A stretch of DNA of 64,000 nt from Cytophagales bacterium (lineage in GTDB: Bacteria; Bacteroidota; Bacteroidia; Cytophagales; Cyclobacteriaceae): contig JAWPMT010000004.1 in the NCBI GenBank assembly GCA_033344775.1, forward strand, positions 1,736,001 through 1,800,000. The letters are read 5' to 3'. Each line of letters opens with the position of its first letter. Position 1 is the stretch's first letter. This document shows, piece after piece, positions 1-7,444 of this stretch. A model generated the notes under the pieces. It saw only the letters and a program-made list of their open reading frames with translations, was not told where the DNA came from and did no database searches. A program made the position numbers and the translations under genes.

Positions 1-377
1 GGAACGCCATATTCATCAATCAATAGGAAGCACGAAGATTCCATGGTATGACCCGGGGTATGCAGGACTTTGAGCGTCACCTTGCCCAATTTCAACTCCT
101 CACCATCTTCAGCGATATAAGCTTCAAAGTCGGGTTTTGCCGTAGGACCGTAGACAATCGCCGCTCCAGTCTTTTTGGCCAGATCCAGGTGACCAGAAAC
201 AAAGTCTGCATGGAAATGCGTCTCGAAAACAAATTTAATGTTGGCTCCGTCGGCAGAAGCCATATCCAAATAAGGTGAAACCTCTCTGAGGGGATCGATG
301 ATAGCGGCTTCTCCTTCCGATTCAATGTAATAGGCAGCCTCAGCCAGGCATCCGGTATATATTTGCTCGATTTTCAT
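1..377 (-). CDS. MBL-fold hydrolase (persulfide dioxygenase-like), 3' end cut by window
   Basis: Read on the minus strand from an ATG at 375-377, the frame is open to the window edge (125 codons). It begins MKIEQIYTGCLAEAAYYI and carries the metallo-beta-lactamase metal motif in the form THFHADFVSGH near residue 53, then HTPGHTMES about 60 residues later, which supplies another metal ligand. This pattern fits the glyoxalase II/ETHE1-like group, often fused to rhodanese domains in Bacteroidota; the part that would show a rhodanese domain lies outside the window. Persulfide oxidation is an inference from family. It is divergent from the sulfotransferase gene. Confidence 0.8.
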   Translation of the reverse strand, partial: MKIEQIYTGCLAEAAYYIESEGEAAIIDPLREVSPYLDMASADGANIKFVFETHFHADFVSGHLDLAKKTGAAIVYGPTAKPDFEAYIAEDGEELKLGKVTLKVLHTPGHTMESSCFLLIDEYGV

Positions 378-457
378 GGTCTTTTTTTCGAAGGTTTATA
401 TCACAAAACAACCCATTAAGAGCCTGTAAATCTGCAACTTATGTTACAAAAGATGTG

Positions 458-469
458 TGATTAAAATCA
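458..469. promoter_or_regulatory. CRP/FNR-like palindrome
   Basis: The intergenic gap between the divergent MBL-hydrolase and sulfotransferase genes holds TGAT-TAAA-ATCA, a perfect dyad matching the core of the FNR half-site pair (TTGAT-N4-ATCAA) without the outermost bases. A Crp/Fnr-family regulator is encoded at 6115-6705 and a CcoI-type ATPase nearby, which makes oxygen- or redox-linked control plausible, but the site is short and could be chance. Confidence 0.3.
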
Positions 470-536
470 GCATATAAGCTGCAGAATATCGTGGATTTTT
501 CTATGTTTATGTTCATTAGTTATACCCAAACGTTCC

Positions 537-1295
537 TTGCCCCATAAATTCCGCATTTTTAGTTTTTCCTACCTGAAAACATCAGTTTTACAACGCTACA
601 GGAGGTTCCTCATCAATACCTTACCCGGGAAGTCTACTCATCGCCAATTTATTCTTCTCTCTTCCCCTCGTAGCGGTTCTACTCTATTACACACCTACCT
701 AAATTCAAACCTGAACATTTATTCACTTGGCGAGCTGCCCTGGCGCGAATTAGAAAATGGAATTGATACGGACTATTTCAAGCCGTATCCCAACGTTATT
801 CAAGCAATCGGATTTAAAGTCTTTTACCAGTTTTCAGAGCAAGCACCTTACGATGATCTTTATTCCAAACTGACCCAAGACAAAGACCTTAAAGTGATCC
901 ATCTCACGCGTGAGAACATGCTGGAGAAATACATCTCAGAAGTATTGGCCTGGCAAAAACGGGAATGGACCACAAAAAAAGAGACATCCAATGAAGATAA
1001 GATCACCCTTGACTTAGCTGCTTTTGAAGCTCATGTCCATCAACAAAAAGCACAGCAAGCTCAAAGCCTGGAAGATTTCAAGGAGCACTCCATGATTTCT
1101 TTATCCTACGAATCGTTGACCCAAGACCCTGAGACTGTATTGAATGAAGTGCAGTCTTTTCTAGGGGTCAGAATAAGGAAGTTATTTACCGTACTTGAAA
1201 AACAAGCCACTTATTCTTTGTCAGACCTTCTGAAGAATGTAGATGAAGTGAGGGAGAAGTATCCTCAATATTTTTCTTCGAATAATCAACCTTGA
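537..1295 (+). CDS. Sulfotransferase family protein
   Basis: A 252-residue soluble protein. The N-terminal third has the 5'-phosphosulfate-binding loop of PAPS-dependent sulfotransferases, LLSSPRSGSTLLHTYL (about residues 40-55). A second motif, HLTRENMLEKYIS (about residues 122-134), matches the 3'-phosphate-binding R-x(8)-S segment. The acceptor is unknown; related bacterial enzymes sulfate glycans or lipids. No ATG fits the frame: the two ATGs at 503 and 509 run into a stop, so the start is the TTG at 537 or a nearby non-ATG codon. The 3' end overlaps the convergent ATPase gene by 10 bp. Confidence 0.8.
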   Translation: MPHKFRIFSFSYLKTSVLQRYRRFLINTLPGKSTHRQFILLSSPRSGSTLLHTYLNSNLNIYSLGELPWRELENGIDTDYFKPYPNVIQAIGFKVFYQFSEQAPYDDLYSKLTQDKDLKVIHLTRENMLEKYISEVLAWQKREWTTKKETSNEDKITLDLAAFEAHVHQQKAQQAQSLEDFKEHSMISLSYESLTQDPETVLNEVQSFLGVRIRKLFTVLEKQATYSLSDLLKNVDEVREKYPQYFSSNNQP

Positions 1296-3652
1296 GTTTT
1301 AAGCATTTGACGTTCGGCATGATTGACCATCAAAACTACGAGTCCTACTACCGAAACAGAACTGACTGGCATTAGTATCGCAGAAACCAAGGGTGAAAGG
1401 TGCCCTGAAATCGCGAAGCTTAATCCTACGATATTGTACAGAAATGAAAAGACGAAAGCGGTTTTCAAAACGTTTTGCATCCTCCCCGCGAATTGGAAAA
1501 ACCGGGGCAGCTTTGTAAATTGATCTGAATCCAAAATCGCATCACAGGCCGGAGAAAACTGATGGACATCATCTGCTACCGCAATACCTACTTCACTTTT
1601 TCGGAGCGCACCAGCATCATTAAGTCCATCCCCCACCATGGCTACTATGTTTCCAGCAGCTTGTTCCCTTCGTACAAAGTCCAGCTTTTCGACGGGTTTC
1701 AACTTAAAATGTAATTCATCAAAATTATCTGTAAGGACTTCTCCATCCGTAGGTCGGTCACCAGATAACAATTGCAATTTGAAACCGCTGCGTAATTTCT
1801 CAAGGACCTTTCCCAATCCCTTTCGATAGTTGTGATCGATGCGAAAATAGCCTCTAACTACCCCCTGGACACTAACATAAACCCTTGCCTGTCGGGATTC
1901 CTGGGCCTCATCCACACCCAAAAAAGACGCAGAACCGATTCGGAGCGATTTATCGAAAACCTCCCCCTTCAACCCTTTGCCAACGATCTCTTCAAAATCA
2001 GATACTGGGTGTTCGGAGGCACCCTTAAGGCTATCATGAATCATTCGACTCAGCGGATGAGCAGATTGTCGGATAAGCGCATCGACCAGTTCTAATTCAA
2101 AAGCTGAGAGATCACCTATAAACGCAACTTGCTTGGCCGTTTGATAGGTCAGGGTTCCGGTTTTATCAAAAATCAGTGTGGTGATTTGGCTCAATTTTTC
2201 TACGACATTGGCATTCTTCAGATAGATCCCGTGATGTCCGAGCACACGCAAGGCATGACCGTAAGCAAAAGGTAAAGCCAACGCTAAGGCACAGGGGCAA
2301 GCGACGATCAGTACCGAAGCGACCACTTTCCACACAAGGGCAGGCGCCACAAAATACCAGTAGGCCGCCGAAGCACTGGCCAGTACAAGTACAACAAACG
2401 TGAAATACCTCGAAATGCGATCGGTCAGGTTCTGAAAGGTAGATTCTTCTTCCTGTAGATCCTCATGGTTCCATAGGCTAGTCAGGTAGCTCATATCTAC
2501 AGGCTTCTCCACCTTCAGCTCCATGCGACTTCCTAAATTTCGGCCGCCAGCATACAGTAATTCGCCTTTGCGAACCTGAACTGGTTCTGACTCACCTGAT
2601 ACAAAACTGTAATCAAGACTTGCCACCTCTGACTCCAGATAAGCATCACAAGGCACAAGTTCCTGATGATGTAACGTCACCAAATCACCCCGATGCAGGT
2701 CTTTCACATGCGTAGGCACTTCTTTTCCCTCCATGAGCTTACTCACCGCTATGGGAAAGTACGATTTAAAATCCCGATCAAAAGACAGGGCCTCATAAGT
2801 CTTGTGTTGATACCATTTTCCAATCAGTAATAGGAACACCAATCCGGTCAGCGAATCGGAGTAGCCCGCTCCGACTCCAGCGCCTACTTCATACAATGTC
2901 CTCGCGAATAAAGTCAGTACGCCCAGTACAATAGGCACGTCAATAGTGAAGAGACCTTTCGACAGGCCACCCCATGCACTTTTAAAATACTCTTGTGCCG
3001 AATAAAAAAGAACGGGCAAGGTAAGGACCAGATTTAGAAGACGGAATAACCACTGGAATTGTTGATCCAACAGAAAATTGGTGTCCAGGTATTCGGGCAA
3101 ACTGAGCAACATCGTATTGCCAAAACAGAATCCAGCCACAGCAATCTTCTTCCCGATGTTGTTTTGTTTTTTCTTTTTTTTGTTGTCAATCCCCAGGTTA
3201 ATACTCGGTTCATACCCCATCACACAAAGCAACTGCACCAGTTGACTGAGTGGAAGCTGCTTTTTGAAGAGAATATCTGCTTCCTTCTTTGGGAAATTGA
3301 TCCTGCTTTGTACAATGTCAGGATAAAACTGGGGTAACTGTTCCAACAGATACACGCAAGAACTACAATGAATATTGGGCAGGTGAAATCGTACTCGTCC
3401 GAATTGTTCTGATTGAAAAACCAGTAATTGTTCCGTGATCTCGGGCAAGTCCAGGTATTGGAACCGATTGGCAGTCCCGATCTCTTTGAATTGCAATTCA
3501 GGATCATTCTCCAGAATGGCATATACAGTTTGACACCCAGAACAACAAAACTCGTTGCCCTGGGTATCTAATACAGCTTCATCCTCAATTGGCTGTTGGC
3601 ACAAATGACAATGATCTGTTTGTGTCTTTGGTGAGGGAGCTACTCCCGTCAT
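1286..3652 (-). CDS. ccoI: CcoI/FixI-type copper-translocating P-type ATPase
   Basis: A 788-residue P1B-type ATPase. The N-terminus has a Cys cluster (C15, C18, C36, C37, C40) typical of the extra metal-binding domain of CcoI-like pumps, then an HMA-like CSSC pair (C96/C99). About eight membrane segments follow, with the transmembrane CPC motif at 452-454, the phosphorylation loop DKTGT at 496-500 and the hinge GDGLND. The actuator motif reads VSGES rather than the common TGES. CcoI pumps export copper for assembly of cbb3-type cytochrome oxidase. Its ATG overlaps the stop of the upstream stress-protein gene (ATGA), so the two are translationally coupled. No other cco gene lies in the window. 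Confidence 0.9.
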   Translation of the reverse strand: MTGVAPSPKTQTDHCHLCQQPIEDEAVLDTQGNEFCCSGCQTVYAILENDPELQFKEIGTANRFQYLDLPEITEQLLVFQSEQFGRVRFHLPNIHCSSCVYLLEQLPQFYPDIVQSRINFPKKEADILFKKQLPLSQLVQLLCVMGYEPSINLGIDNKKKKKQNNIGKKIAVAGFCFGNTMLLSLPEYLDTNFLLDQQFQWLFRLLNLVLTLPVLFYSAQEYFKSAWGGLSKGLFTIDVPIVLGVLTLFARTLYEVGAGVGAGYSDSLTGLVFLLLIGKWYQHKTYEALSFDRDFKSYFPIAVSKLMEGKEVPTHVKDLHRGDLVTLHHQELVPCDAYLESEVASLDYSFVSGESEPVQVRKGELLYAGGRNLGSRMELKVEKPVDMSYLTSLWNHEDLQEEESTFQNLTDRISRYFTFVVLVLASASAAYWYFVAPALVWKVVASVLIVACPCALALALPFAYGHALRVLGHHGIYLKNANVVEKLSQITTLIFDKTGTLTYQTAKQVAFIGDLSAFELELVDALIRQSAHPLSRMIHDSLKGASEHPVSDFEEIVGKGLKGEVFDKSLRIGSASFLGVDEAQESRQARVYVSVQGVVRGYFRIDHNYRKGLGKVLEKLRSGFKLQLLSGDRPTDGEVLTDNFDELHFKLKPVEKLDFVRREQAAGNIVAMVGDGLNDAGALRKSEVGIAVADDVHQFSPACDAILDSDQFTKLPRFFQFAGRMQNVLKTAFVFSFLYNIVGLSFAISGHLSPLVSAILMPVSSVSVVGLVVLMVNHAERQMLKTQG

Positions 3653-4536
3653 ATAATTACACCCGTAAATCCGGCATTCGTCTTTTCAAATAGCATGATG
3701 TCTTGCTTTTTGAAAGGAAAGGCCAGTACCGGTACGTTAGCGTGATTGACCACACTCTCCGTGGTACTACCGTAAAACAGGTGGGCAATACCCTTGCGTT
3801 GACATGTTGCCATAGCTACCATGTCCGCATTACATTCTTTTGCAAAAGTGACGATCGCTTCTTCCGGTAAGAAGTCTCTTCCCGTGAACAGGCTGTAGTC
3901 TTCTCCTTCGAAATAAGCACTGAGGTAGTCCGAAAATTGCTTGTGTAATTGATCGAATGCCCCAACATCATGAGGAGATTTTATCCAGACAAAATTTAAT
4001 TTCGCCTGAAATAGCGTTCTTAGTAGCTTCACCTCTTCAAGGAATCGAACTGGTACCCGATCCAATTGTACTGGGATCAGAATATTCTTGATCGCATCCG
4101 GTGATGAATCGGCAGGAATAGTCAGAACAGGTACATTGGCAAAGCGCACGACCTTCTCTGTATTAGATCCTACAAAAAACTCTGTCAATCCGGAAGACCC
4201 TTTGGTCCCCATGACAATGAGATCTGTTGGTCTTTCTTCTACAATGAGGTCGATCGCTTCACTTAAAGAAAGCTCTTCTACGCTAGTATGCGTCTTAGCT
4301 TCCGGAGCAAATTCGGTCCGCCATTGTTCTAAGGTGTTTTCGGCGTTGGTTTTAAGGTCTTTTAATAGTCGGGATGTCAGGATAGGATCCATGTAAACAG
4401 GATGGAAAACCTGGGTGGTGTTCACCACGTGCAACAACGTAATCTCTGCATCTTCACGCTTGGCTAGTTCAGTGGCAAAGGCCAGGGCAGATTTGGCCTC
4501 TTCTGAAAAATCGGTAGGGACGATGATGTGTTCCAT
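3649..4536 (-). CDS. Tandem-domain universal stress protein
   Basis: A 295-residue protein made of two UspA folds. The first starts MEHIIVPTDFSEEAKSAL and carries the ATP-binding signature GTKGSSG...GSNTEKV (roughly G-x2-G-x9-G-S). The second ends with a similar but less conserved loop around YGSTTESVVNHANVPVLAF. Such tandem Usp proteins are common beside cbb3 oxidase accessory genes. It is the first gene of a two-gene leftward unit with ccoI (4-bp overlap). A TACCTTGC element about 25 bp upstream of the ATG resembles the Bacteroidota -7 box. Confidence 0.88.
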   Translation of the reverse strand: MEHIIVPTDFSEEAKSALAFATELAKREDAEITLLHVVNTTQVFHPVYMDPILTSRLLKDLKTNAENTLEQWRTEFAPEAKTHTSVEELSLSEAIDLIVEERPTDLIVMGTKGSSGLTEFFVGSNTEKVVRFANVPVLTIPADSSPDAIKNILIPVQLDRVPVRFLEEVKLLRTLFQAKLNFVWIKSPHDVGAFDQLHKQFSDYLSAYFEGEDYSLFTGRDFLPEEAIVTFAKECNADMVAMATCQRKGIAHLFYGSTTESVVNHANVPVLAFPFKKQDIMLFEKTNAGFTGVII

Positions 4537-4660
4537 GGCGCTTTATTATTTGTTTGAAAACTGAAAGCAAGGTACACGGCACCCTATCCCCTGAACATGA
4601 CTTTTGACAGGTTACGAGTTGATTTATTATAACCTTAACGAGGTTTTTCGGAATGAAATT

Positions 4661-4707
4661 AACCCTGACAGGGGTTTATTACCGTGGCGGTTAACCCTGT
4701 CAGGGTT
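4661..4707. repeat. Paired AACCCTGTCAGGGTT-type palindromes
   Basis: Two copies of a 15-16 bp palindrome sit 17 bp apart between the stress-protein and SDR genes: AACCCTGACAGGGGTT (4661-4676) and the perfect AACCCTGTCAGGGTT (4693-4707). This motif resembles short dispersed extragenic palindromes I associate with Bacteroidota genomes. The pair could also form one larger hairpin since each copy is complementary to the other. There is no T-tract, so it is not a typical intrinsic terminator. Confidence 0.6.
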
Positions 4708-4716
4708 GGAGTTTAT

Positions 4717-5547
4717 CTAATAAACCGCCCCTTCGGCAATTGCTCTATTCGCTTCCAGATCAGCCTTAAGGCTTTCAATCTTGGCACCAATCGTTACCAT
4801 CGGTACCTTCCCAAGCGGTAATCTCAAGGTTGGATTTTCCTGATTAACATGATCAATAATAGCCTGAGCCGCTTTATCAGGATCACCTTCCTGTTTGCCG
4901 TCTACTCCTTGAAGTTTGGTTTTGAATGCTCCTGCGGTATCCTGATAATCAGCAATATCACTCGAGGCTAATCCAAGGTTATTCCCAGCAAAAGCTGTTC
5001 GGAAAGGACCAGGCTCGACGATACTTATATGAATACCCAGCGGAGCTACTTCCTGGGCAAGGGCTTCACTGAACCCTTCCAAGGCAAACTTGCTGGCATT
5101 GTAGATCCCAAACCCTCCAAAAGCCTTGACACCCCCATGAGAGGAGATCTGAACAATATGTCCTGAACGCTGCTTACGCATCAATGGCAAAACCGCCTGA
5201 GTGAGTCCAAGGGTAGCGAAAAAATTCGTTTCAAAAACTTTGCGAACTTCTTCCATGGAAGTCTCCTCAATGGCTCCTACAAACCCCATCCCTGCATTAT
5301 TGACCAGGACATCAATTTTGCCATGTTTTTCTTGAACTTGCTGTACAGCTTCAGCACTGGTATTCATGTAATTGATGTCTAACAGAATTCCTTCGGCTTT
5401 CCCACCATAGGTGTCATTGAAAGCTGCTACCTGATCCGCTTTCCTAAAGGTGCCGATAACGTAATGTCCCGCTTCTATAACTGCTTCAGCTAATGATTTT
5501 CCGAGGCCGCTCGAGATTCCGGTGATGAACCAAATTTGCTTTTTCAT
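4717..5547 (-). CDS. Short-chain dehydrogenase/reductase (SDR)
   Basis: A 276-residue classical SDR. The Rossmann motif TGISSGLG is at residues 9-16, NNAG at 83-86, a catalytic Ser near 135-136, and the YxxxK pair at Y149/K153. The cofactor is NAD(P)H; the acidic Asp of NAD-preferring enzymes is absent after strand 2 (GTFRKADQ), so NADPH is more likely. The substrate cannot be read from the sequence. It lies 2 bp downstream of the DoxX-like gene on the same strand, so they are probably co-transcribed. Confidence 0.9.
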   Translation of the reverse strand: MKKQIWFITGISSGLGKSLAEAVIEAGHYVIGTFRKADQVAAFNDTYGGKAEGILLDINYMNTSAEAVQQVQEKHGKIDVLVNNAGMGFVGAIEETSMEEVRKVFETNFFATLGLTQAVLPLMRKQRSGHIVQISSHGGVKAFGGFGIYNASKFALEGFSEALAQEVAPLGIHISIVEPGPFRTAFAGNNLGLASSDIADYQDTAGAFKTKLQGVDGKQEGDPDKAAQAIIDHVNQENPTLRLPLGKVPMVTIGAKIESLKADLEANRAIAEGAVY

Positions 5548-5549
5548 GA

Positions 5550-5930
5550 TCAGGCTACTTTTATCAATTGAGACAAAGAGGTTCGGAAATTAATACCCAC
5601 CCAAACGAATAGCGCGGTAGGAAGCAACCAAATCCCATTACCAATAAAATCATGTGCTACATGAAAAGCAGCGATATTGAATACTACGGGTGCAAGTAGC
5701 ATCCATCCCAGTAATCTCAATTTTGGCACCAATAGCAGGATACCTCCTAAAATCTCTGCCAGGGCCACTACTTTAAAAAGGTAGGTCGTGAACATGTTGC
5801 CTAAAAATGACTGAGCAACTGGATCAGCAGGTGGATCCACCGCAATAAAGCCGAGGAATTTATTCAATCCGAATATGATCATCAGGATGCCGAGTACGAC
5901 TCCAGGAATGGTTTCTTTTAAATTTTGCAT
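5550..5930 (-). CDS. DoxX-like small membrane protein
   Basis: The frame is open further upstream, but the natural start is the ATG at 5928-5930 (MQNLKETIPGVVLG), giving 126 residues; the upstream extension has no protein-like character. It has four hydrophobic segments with the FGLNKFLGF and ALAEILGGILLL pattern of the DoxX/YphA-type four-helix family. Function in this family is poorly defined (quinone-linked or redox roles are proposed for some members). It heads a two-gene unit with the SDR gene. Confidence 0.75.
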   Translation of the reverse strand: MQNLKETIPGVVLGILMIIFGLNKFLGFIAVDPPADPVAQSFLGNMFTTYLFKVVALAEILGGILLLVPKLRLLGWMLLAPVVFNIAAFHVAHDFIGNGIWLLPTALFVWVGINFRTSLSQLIKVA

Positions 5931-6020
5931 GACTAAATAATTTTTATTGATGCAAAACTGGATGGGTCTGTACGCGTGAAAAATGAACTGGATTAGGAAA
6001 AAGTCTTGAACTAGATTAAG

Positions 6021-6084
6021 AATCCCCCTTGACAAGGGCGTGCCCTGAAAGCCCGCCTGCCGGACGAGGCATGGGCGGGGGATT
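6021..6084. repeat. Extragenic hairpin element with AATCCCCC ends
   Basis: A 64-bp GC-rich insert between the DoxX-like and Crp-family genes. Its ends are exact inverted repeats, AATCCCCC (6021-6028) and GGGGGATT (6077-6084), and the interior has a second imperfect stem, CCCGCCTGCC against GGCATGGGCGGG. The composition is unlike its surroundings. It resembles REP-like palindromes; no T-run follows either side. Confidence 0.55.
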
Positions 6085-6114
6085 TAATACTATTGATTAC
6101 CAGGTTTCGAAGTT

Positions 6115-6705
6115 TCACCCCTTCTTACTCAACTGCGATCGGATCTTACTTAAAAACTCAGGAGACATCCCCAGGTATGAGGCTACGATCTTTTGTGGTA
6201 CTCGCTGCACGATACCCGGATACAATTCATTGAACTCCAAATAGCGTTCTTCAGCTGATTTGCTCAGATTAGACAAAGCACGCATCCGCGAATAGGCAAA
6301 AGCCCTTTCTGTAGTGATCCGAAAGTACTCACTCAAGCTGTGCAACTCCTTACACAAGCCTTCAATGTCTTCATAGCGCATCTGCAGCAAAACCGAATCT
6401 TCCAATGCCTCTACATACAATGTCGCGGGCATACGAGTGATGTAGCTGTAAAAGTCACTCACAAACCAATCCTCTATTGCAATTTGTACGGTATGGTCTT
6501 TGCCCTCTTCATCTATGAAAAAGGACCGAAAAGCTCCTTTTAGAATATAGTTTCGATAATTACTGGTATACCCGGGCTGATCCAGGAACTGTCGTTTCTT
6601 GAAGCGTGTCGTTTTAATGATTGCTTGCAATCGTTCTGCTTCTGATTCGGAAAAGTCGACATAGCGACGGATATTGGTGAGTATGGGAGCTGTATCAGAC
6701 ATCAA
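6115..6705 (-). CDS. Crp/Fnr-family transcriptional regulator
   Basis: A 196-residue protein with an N-terminal cyclic-nucleotide-binding-like beta-barrel (about residues 20-125) and a C-terminal helix-turn-helix around VPQKIVASYLGMSPEFLSK. This form, ending in YLGMSPEFLSKIR, is the usual Bacteroidota Crp-like regulator. It has no N-terminal cysteine cluster, so it is not an FeS-type Fnr. Its ATG overlaps the end of the upstream small membrane-protein gene by 4 bp. Targets are unknown; the downstream SDR/DoxX pair or the site near 458 are candidates. Confidence 0.85.
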   Translation of the reverse strand: MMSDTAPILTNIRRYVDFSESEAERLQAIIKTTRFKKRQFLDQPGYTSNYRNYILKGAFRSFFIDEEGKDHTVQIAIEDWFVSDFYSYITRMPATLYVEALEDSVLLQMRYEDIEGLCKELHSLSEYFRITTERAFAYSRMRALSNLSKSAEERYLEFNELYPGIVQRVPQKIVASYLGMSPEFLSKIRSQLSKKG

Positions 6706-6992
6706 TCCCCTAAACTACCTCCTCCACCGTACCCAGTCAAATTTCCCCAATCATCTGTGCCTCTTCTTCGATTTGGCTTTCGCTTGCCTTTGGTCATCAC
6801 TGTTAATCTTTTCTTCTTGATCATTGAACGGACCAATAGCGGCCAAATAAAAGGTATGATCCAGATCAATATTGTGTTCCATTGTTTCTTTTGATCTCCT
6901 AAAGAGCTTGTCTTATCCAGCTCTAATTGAGTTGTATATGCGTCATAGACATGCAAAAGCAACAGTGTCCCAAGAATTAATTGTAATGTCAT
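6702..6992 (-). CDS. Small membrane protein with basic tail
   Basis: A 96-residue protein with two hydrophobic segments (about 2-16 and 39-55) separated by a polar loop, then a Lys/Arg-rich stretch (KGKRKPNRRRG) and a Gly-rich C-terminus. The WIIPFIWPLLV segment recalls the PLDc_N two-helix module, but the match is weak. It overlaps the Crp-family gene by 4 bp and is probably translated with it. Function unknown. Confidence 0.6.
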   Translation of the reverse strand: MTLQLILGTLLLLHVYDAYTTQLELDKTSSLGDQKKQWNTILIWIIPFIWPLLVRSMIKKKRLTVMTKGKRKPNRRRGTDDWGNLTGYGGGGSLGD

Positions 6993-7063
6993 ATTTCAAT
7001 TTAATTGATTAACAGCTCAGAAACCACCTAAAAATAAGACGCTTATAAAGGTAACAACCTCTT

Positions 7064-7130
7064 TGTGGATAACCTGGTGCATAACTATGGTATAACCCGG
7101 GTATTATTTGGTGTAAAACCTGTTGAAAAT
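7064..7130. promoter_or_regulatory. Phased array of DnaA-box-like sequences
   Basis: An exact DnaA box in reverse orientation, TGTGGATAA (7064-7072), is followed by degenerate look-alikes at about 7076 (GGTGCATAAC, 8/10), 7087 (6/10), 7110 (7/10) and 7121 (7/10). Their spacing is about 11-12 bp or twice that, i.e. one helical turn. The array lies between the leftward small membrane-protein gene and the structured region that begins near 7190. It might bind DnaA or another regulator, or be the upstream region of the RNA candidate. One exact box alone does not prove an origin. Confidence 0.3.
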
Positions 7131-7189
7131 GAGGGGGTTGGAAAATTTGGAATGGCAAAAATATGGTCTACCTTAGATTCATCAAACGA

Positions 7190-7420
7190 GGGATAGGAAA
7201 CTGAAACGAAAGTTTCCAACCAGACAAGGGGAAGTTGGAGTGAGTTTCGACTCAAACCAGCGAAGCTTAAAAAGTTGTGATGGAAAACCGAACAGAGAGG
7301 CAACTCGATGAAACGGAACCATCGGGAGTCCGAACAGTAGTTTGAAGTTGTGCAGATGCTAAGGCAACTGCAGAACTAAGAAGGGCAAGTTCAGCAATGG
7401 ACAAGCCCTTTTTGTTTTTT
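7190..7420 (+). ncRNA. Candidate structured non-coding RNA with intrinsic terminator
   Basis: No convincing protein frame covers 6993-7444, but the + strand folds into consecutive hairpins: GGAAACT/AGTTTCC (7196-7202 with 7211-7217, 8-nt loop); TGAGT-TTCG-ACTCA (7241-7254); ACTCGATG with CATCGGGAGT (7303-7310 with 7320-7329, GG bulge); AGTTGTGCAG with CTGCAGAACT (7346-7355 with 7368-7377, one mismatch); and the terminator at 7381-7420. CCAAC/GTTGG (7216-7220 with 7234-7238) offers an alternative pairing. I do not find the RNase P core GAGGAAAGTCC or a tmRNA end. The 5' end is undefined; transcription may start anywhere from about 7090 to 7190. It is antisense-adjacent to the 3' side of the glycosidase gene. 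Confidence 0.5.
7381..7420 (+). terminator. Intrinsic terminator of the RNA candidate
   Basis: AAGGGC (7381-7386) pairs with GCCCTT (7405-7410), GTTC (7389-7392) pairs with GGAC (7399-7402), the two helices are separated by a symmetric AA/AA internal loop, and the apical loop is AGCAAT. A T-rich tract TTTGTTTTTT follows at 7411-7420. On the opposite strand no T-tract follows, so it acts only on rightward transcription, although the next gene to the left on + does not exist; this argues for a dedicated + transcript. Confidence 0.7.
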
Positions 7421-7444
7421 AGACCGTTACAGATATAACCCAAT

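Noticed and set aside
92-325. Minus-strand 77-residue frame inside the first 377 bp
   Set aside because: It overlaps the MBL-hydrolase frame, whose metal motif is clear, in a different register; its own sequence is unlike a protein.
6029-6244. Plus-strand 71-residue frame across the 6021 hairpin
   Set aside because: Lies over a GC-rich repeat and the 3' end of the Crp-family gene; no family resemblance.
7064-7130. A proven chromosomal origin
   Set aside because: Only one exact DnaA box; no dnaA, dnaN or clear AT-rich unwinding region, and gene orientation does not switch cleanly here.
7085-7303. Minus-strand 72-residue frame in the 7.1-7.3 kb gap
   Set aside because: No homology-like pattern; falls on the hairpins that explain the sequence better.
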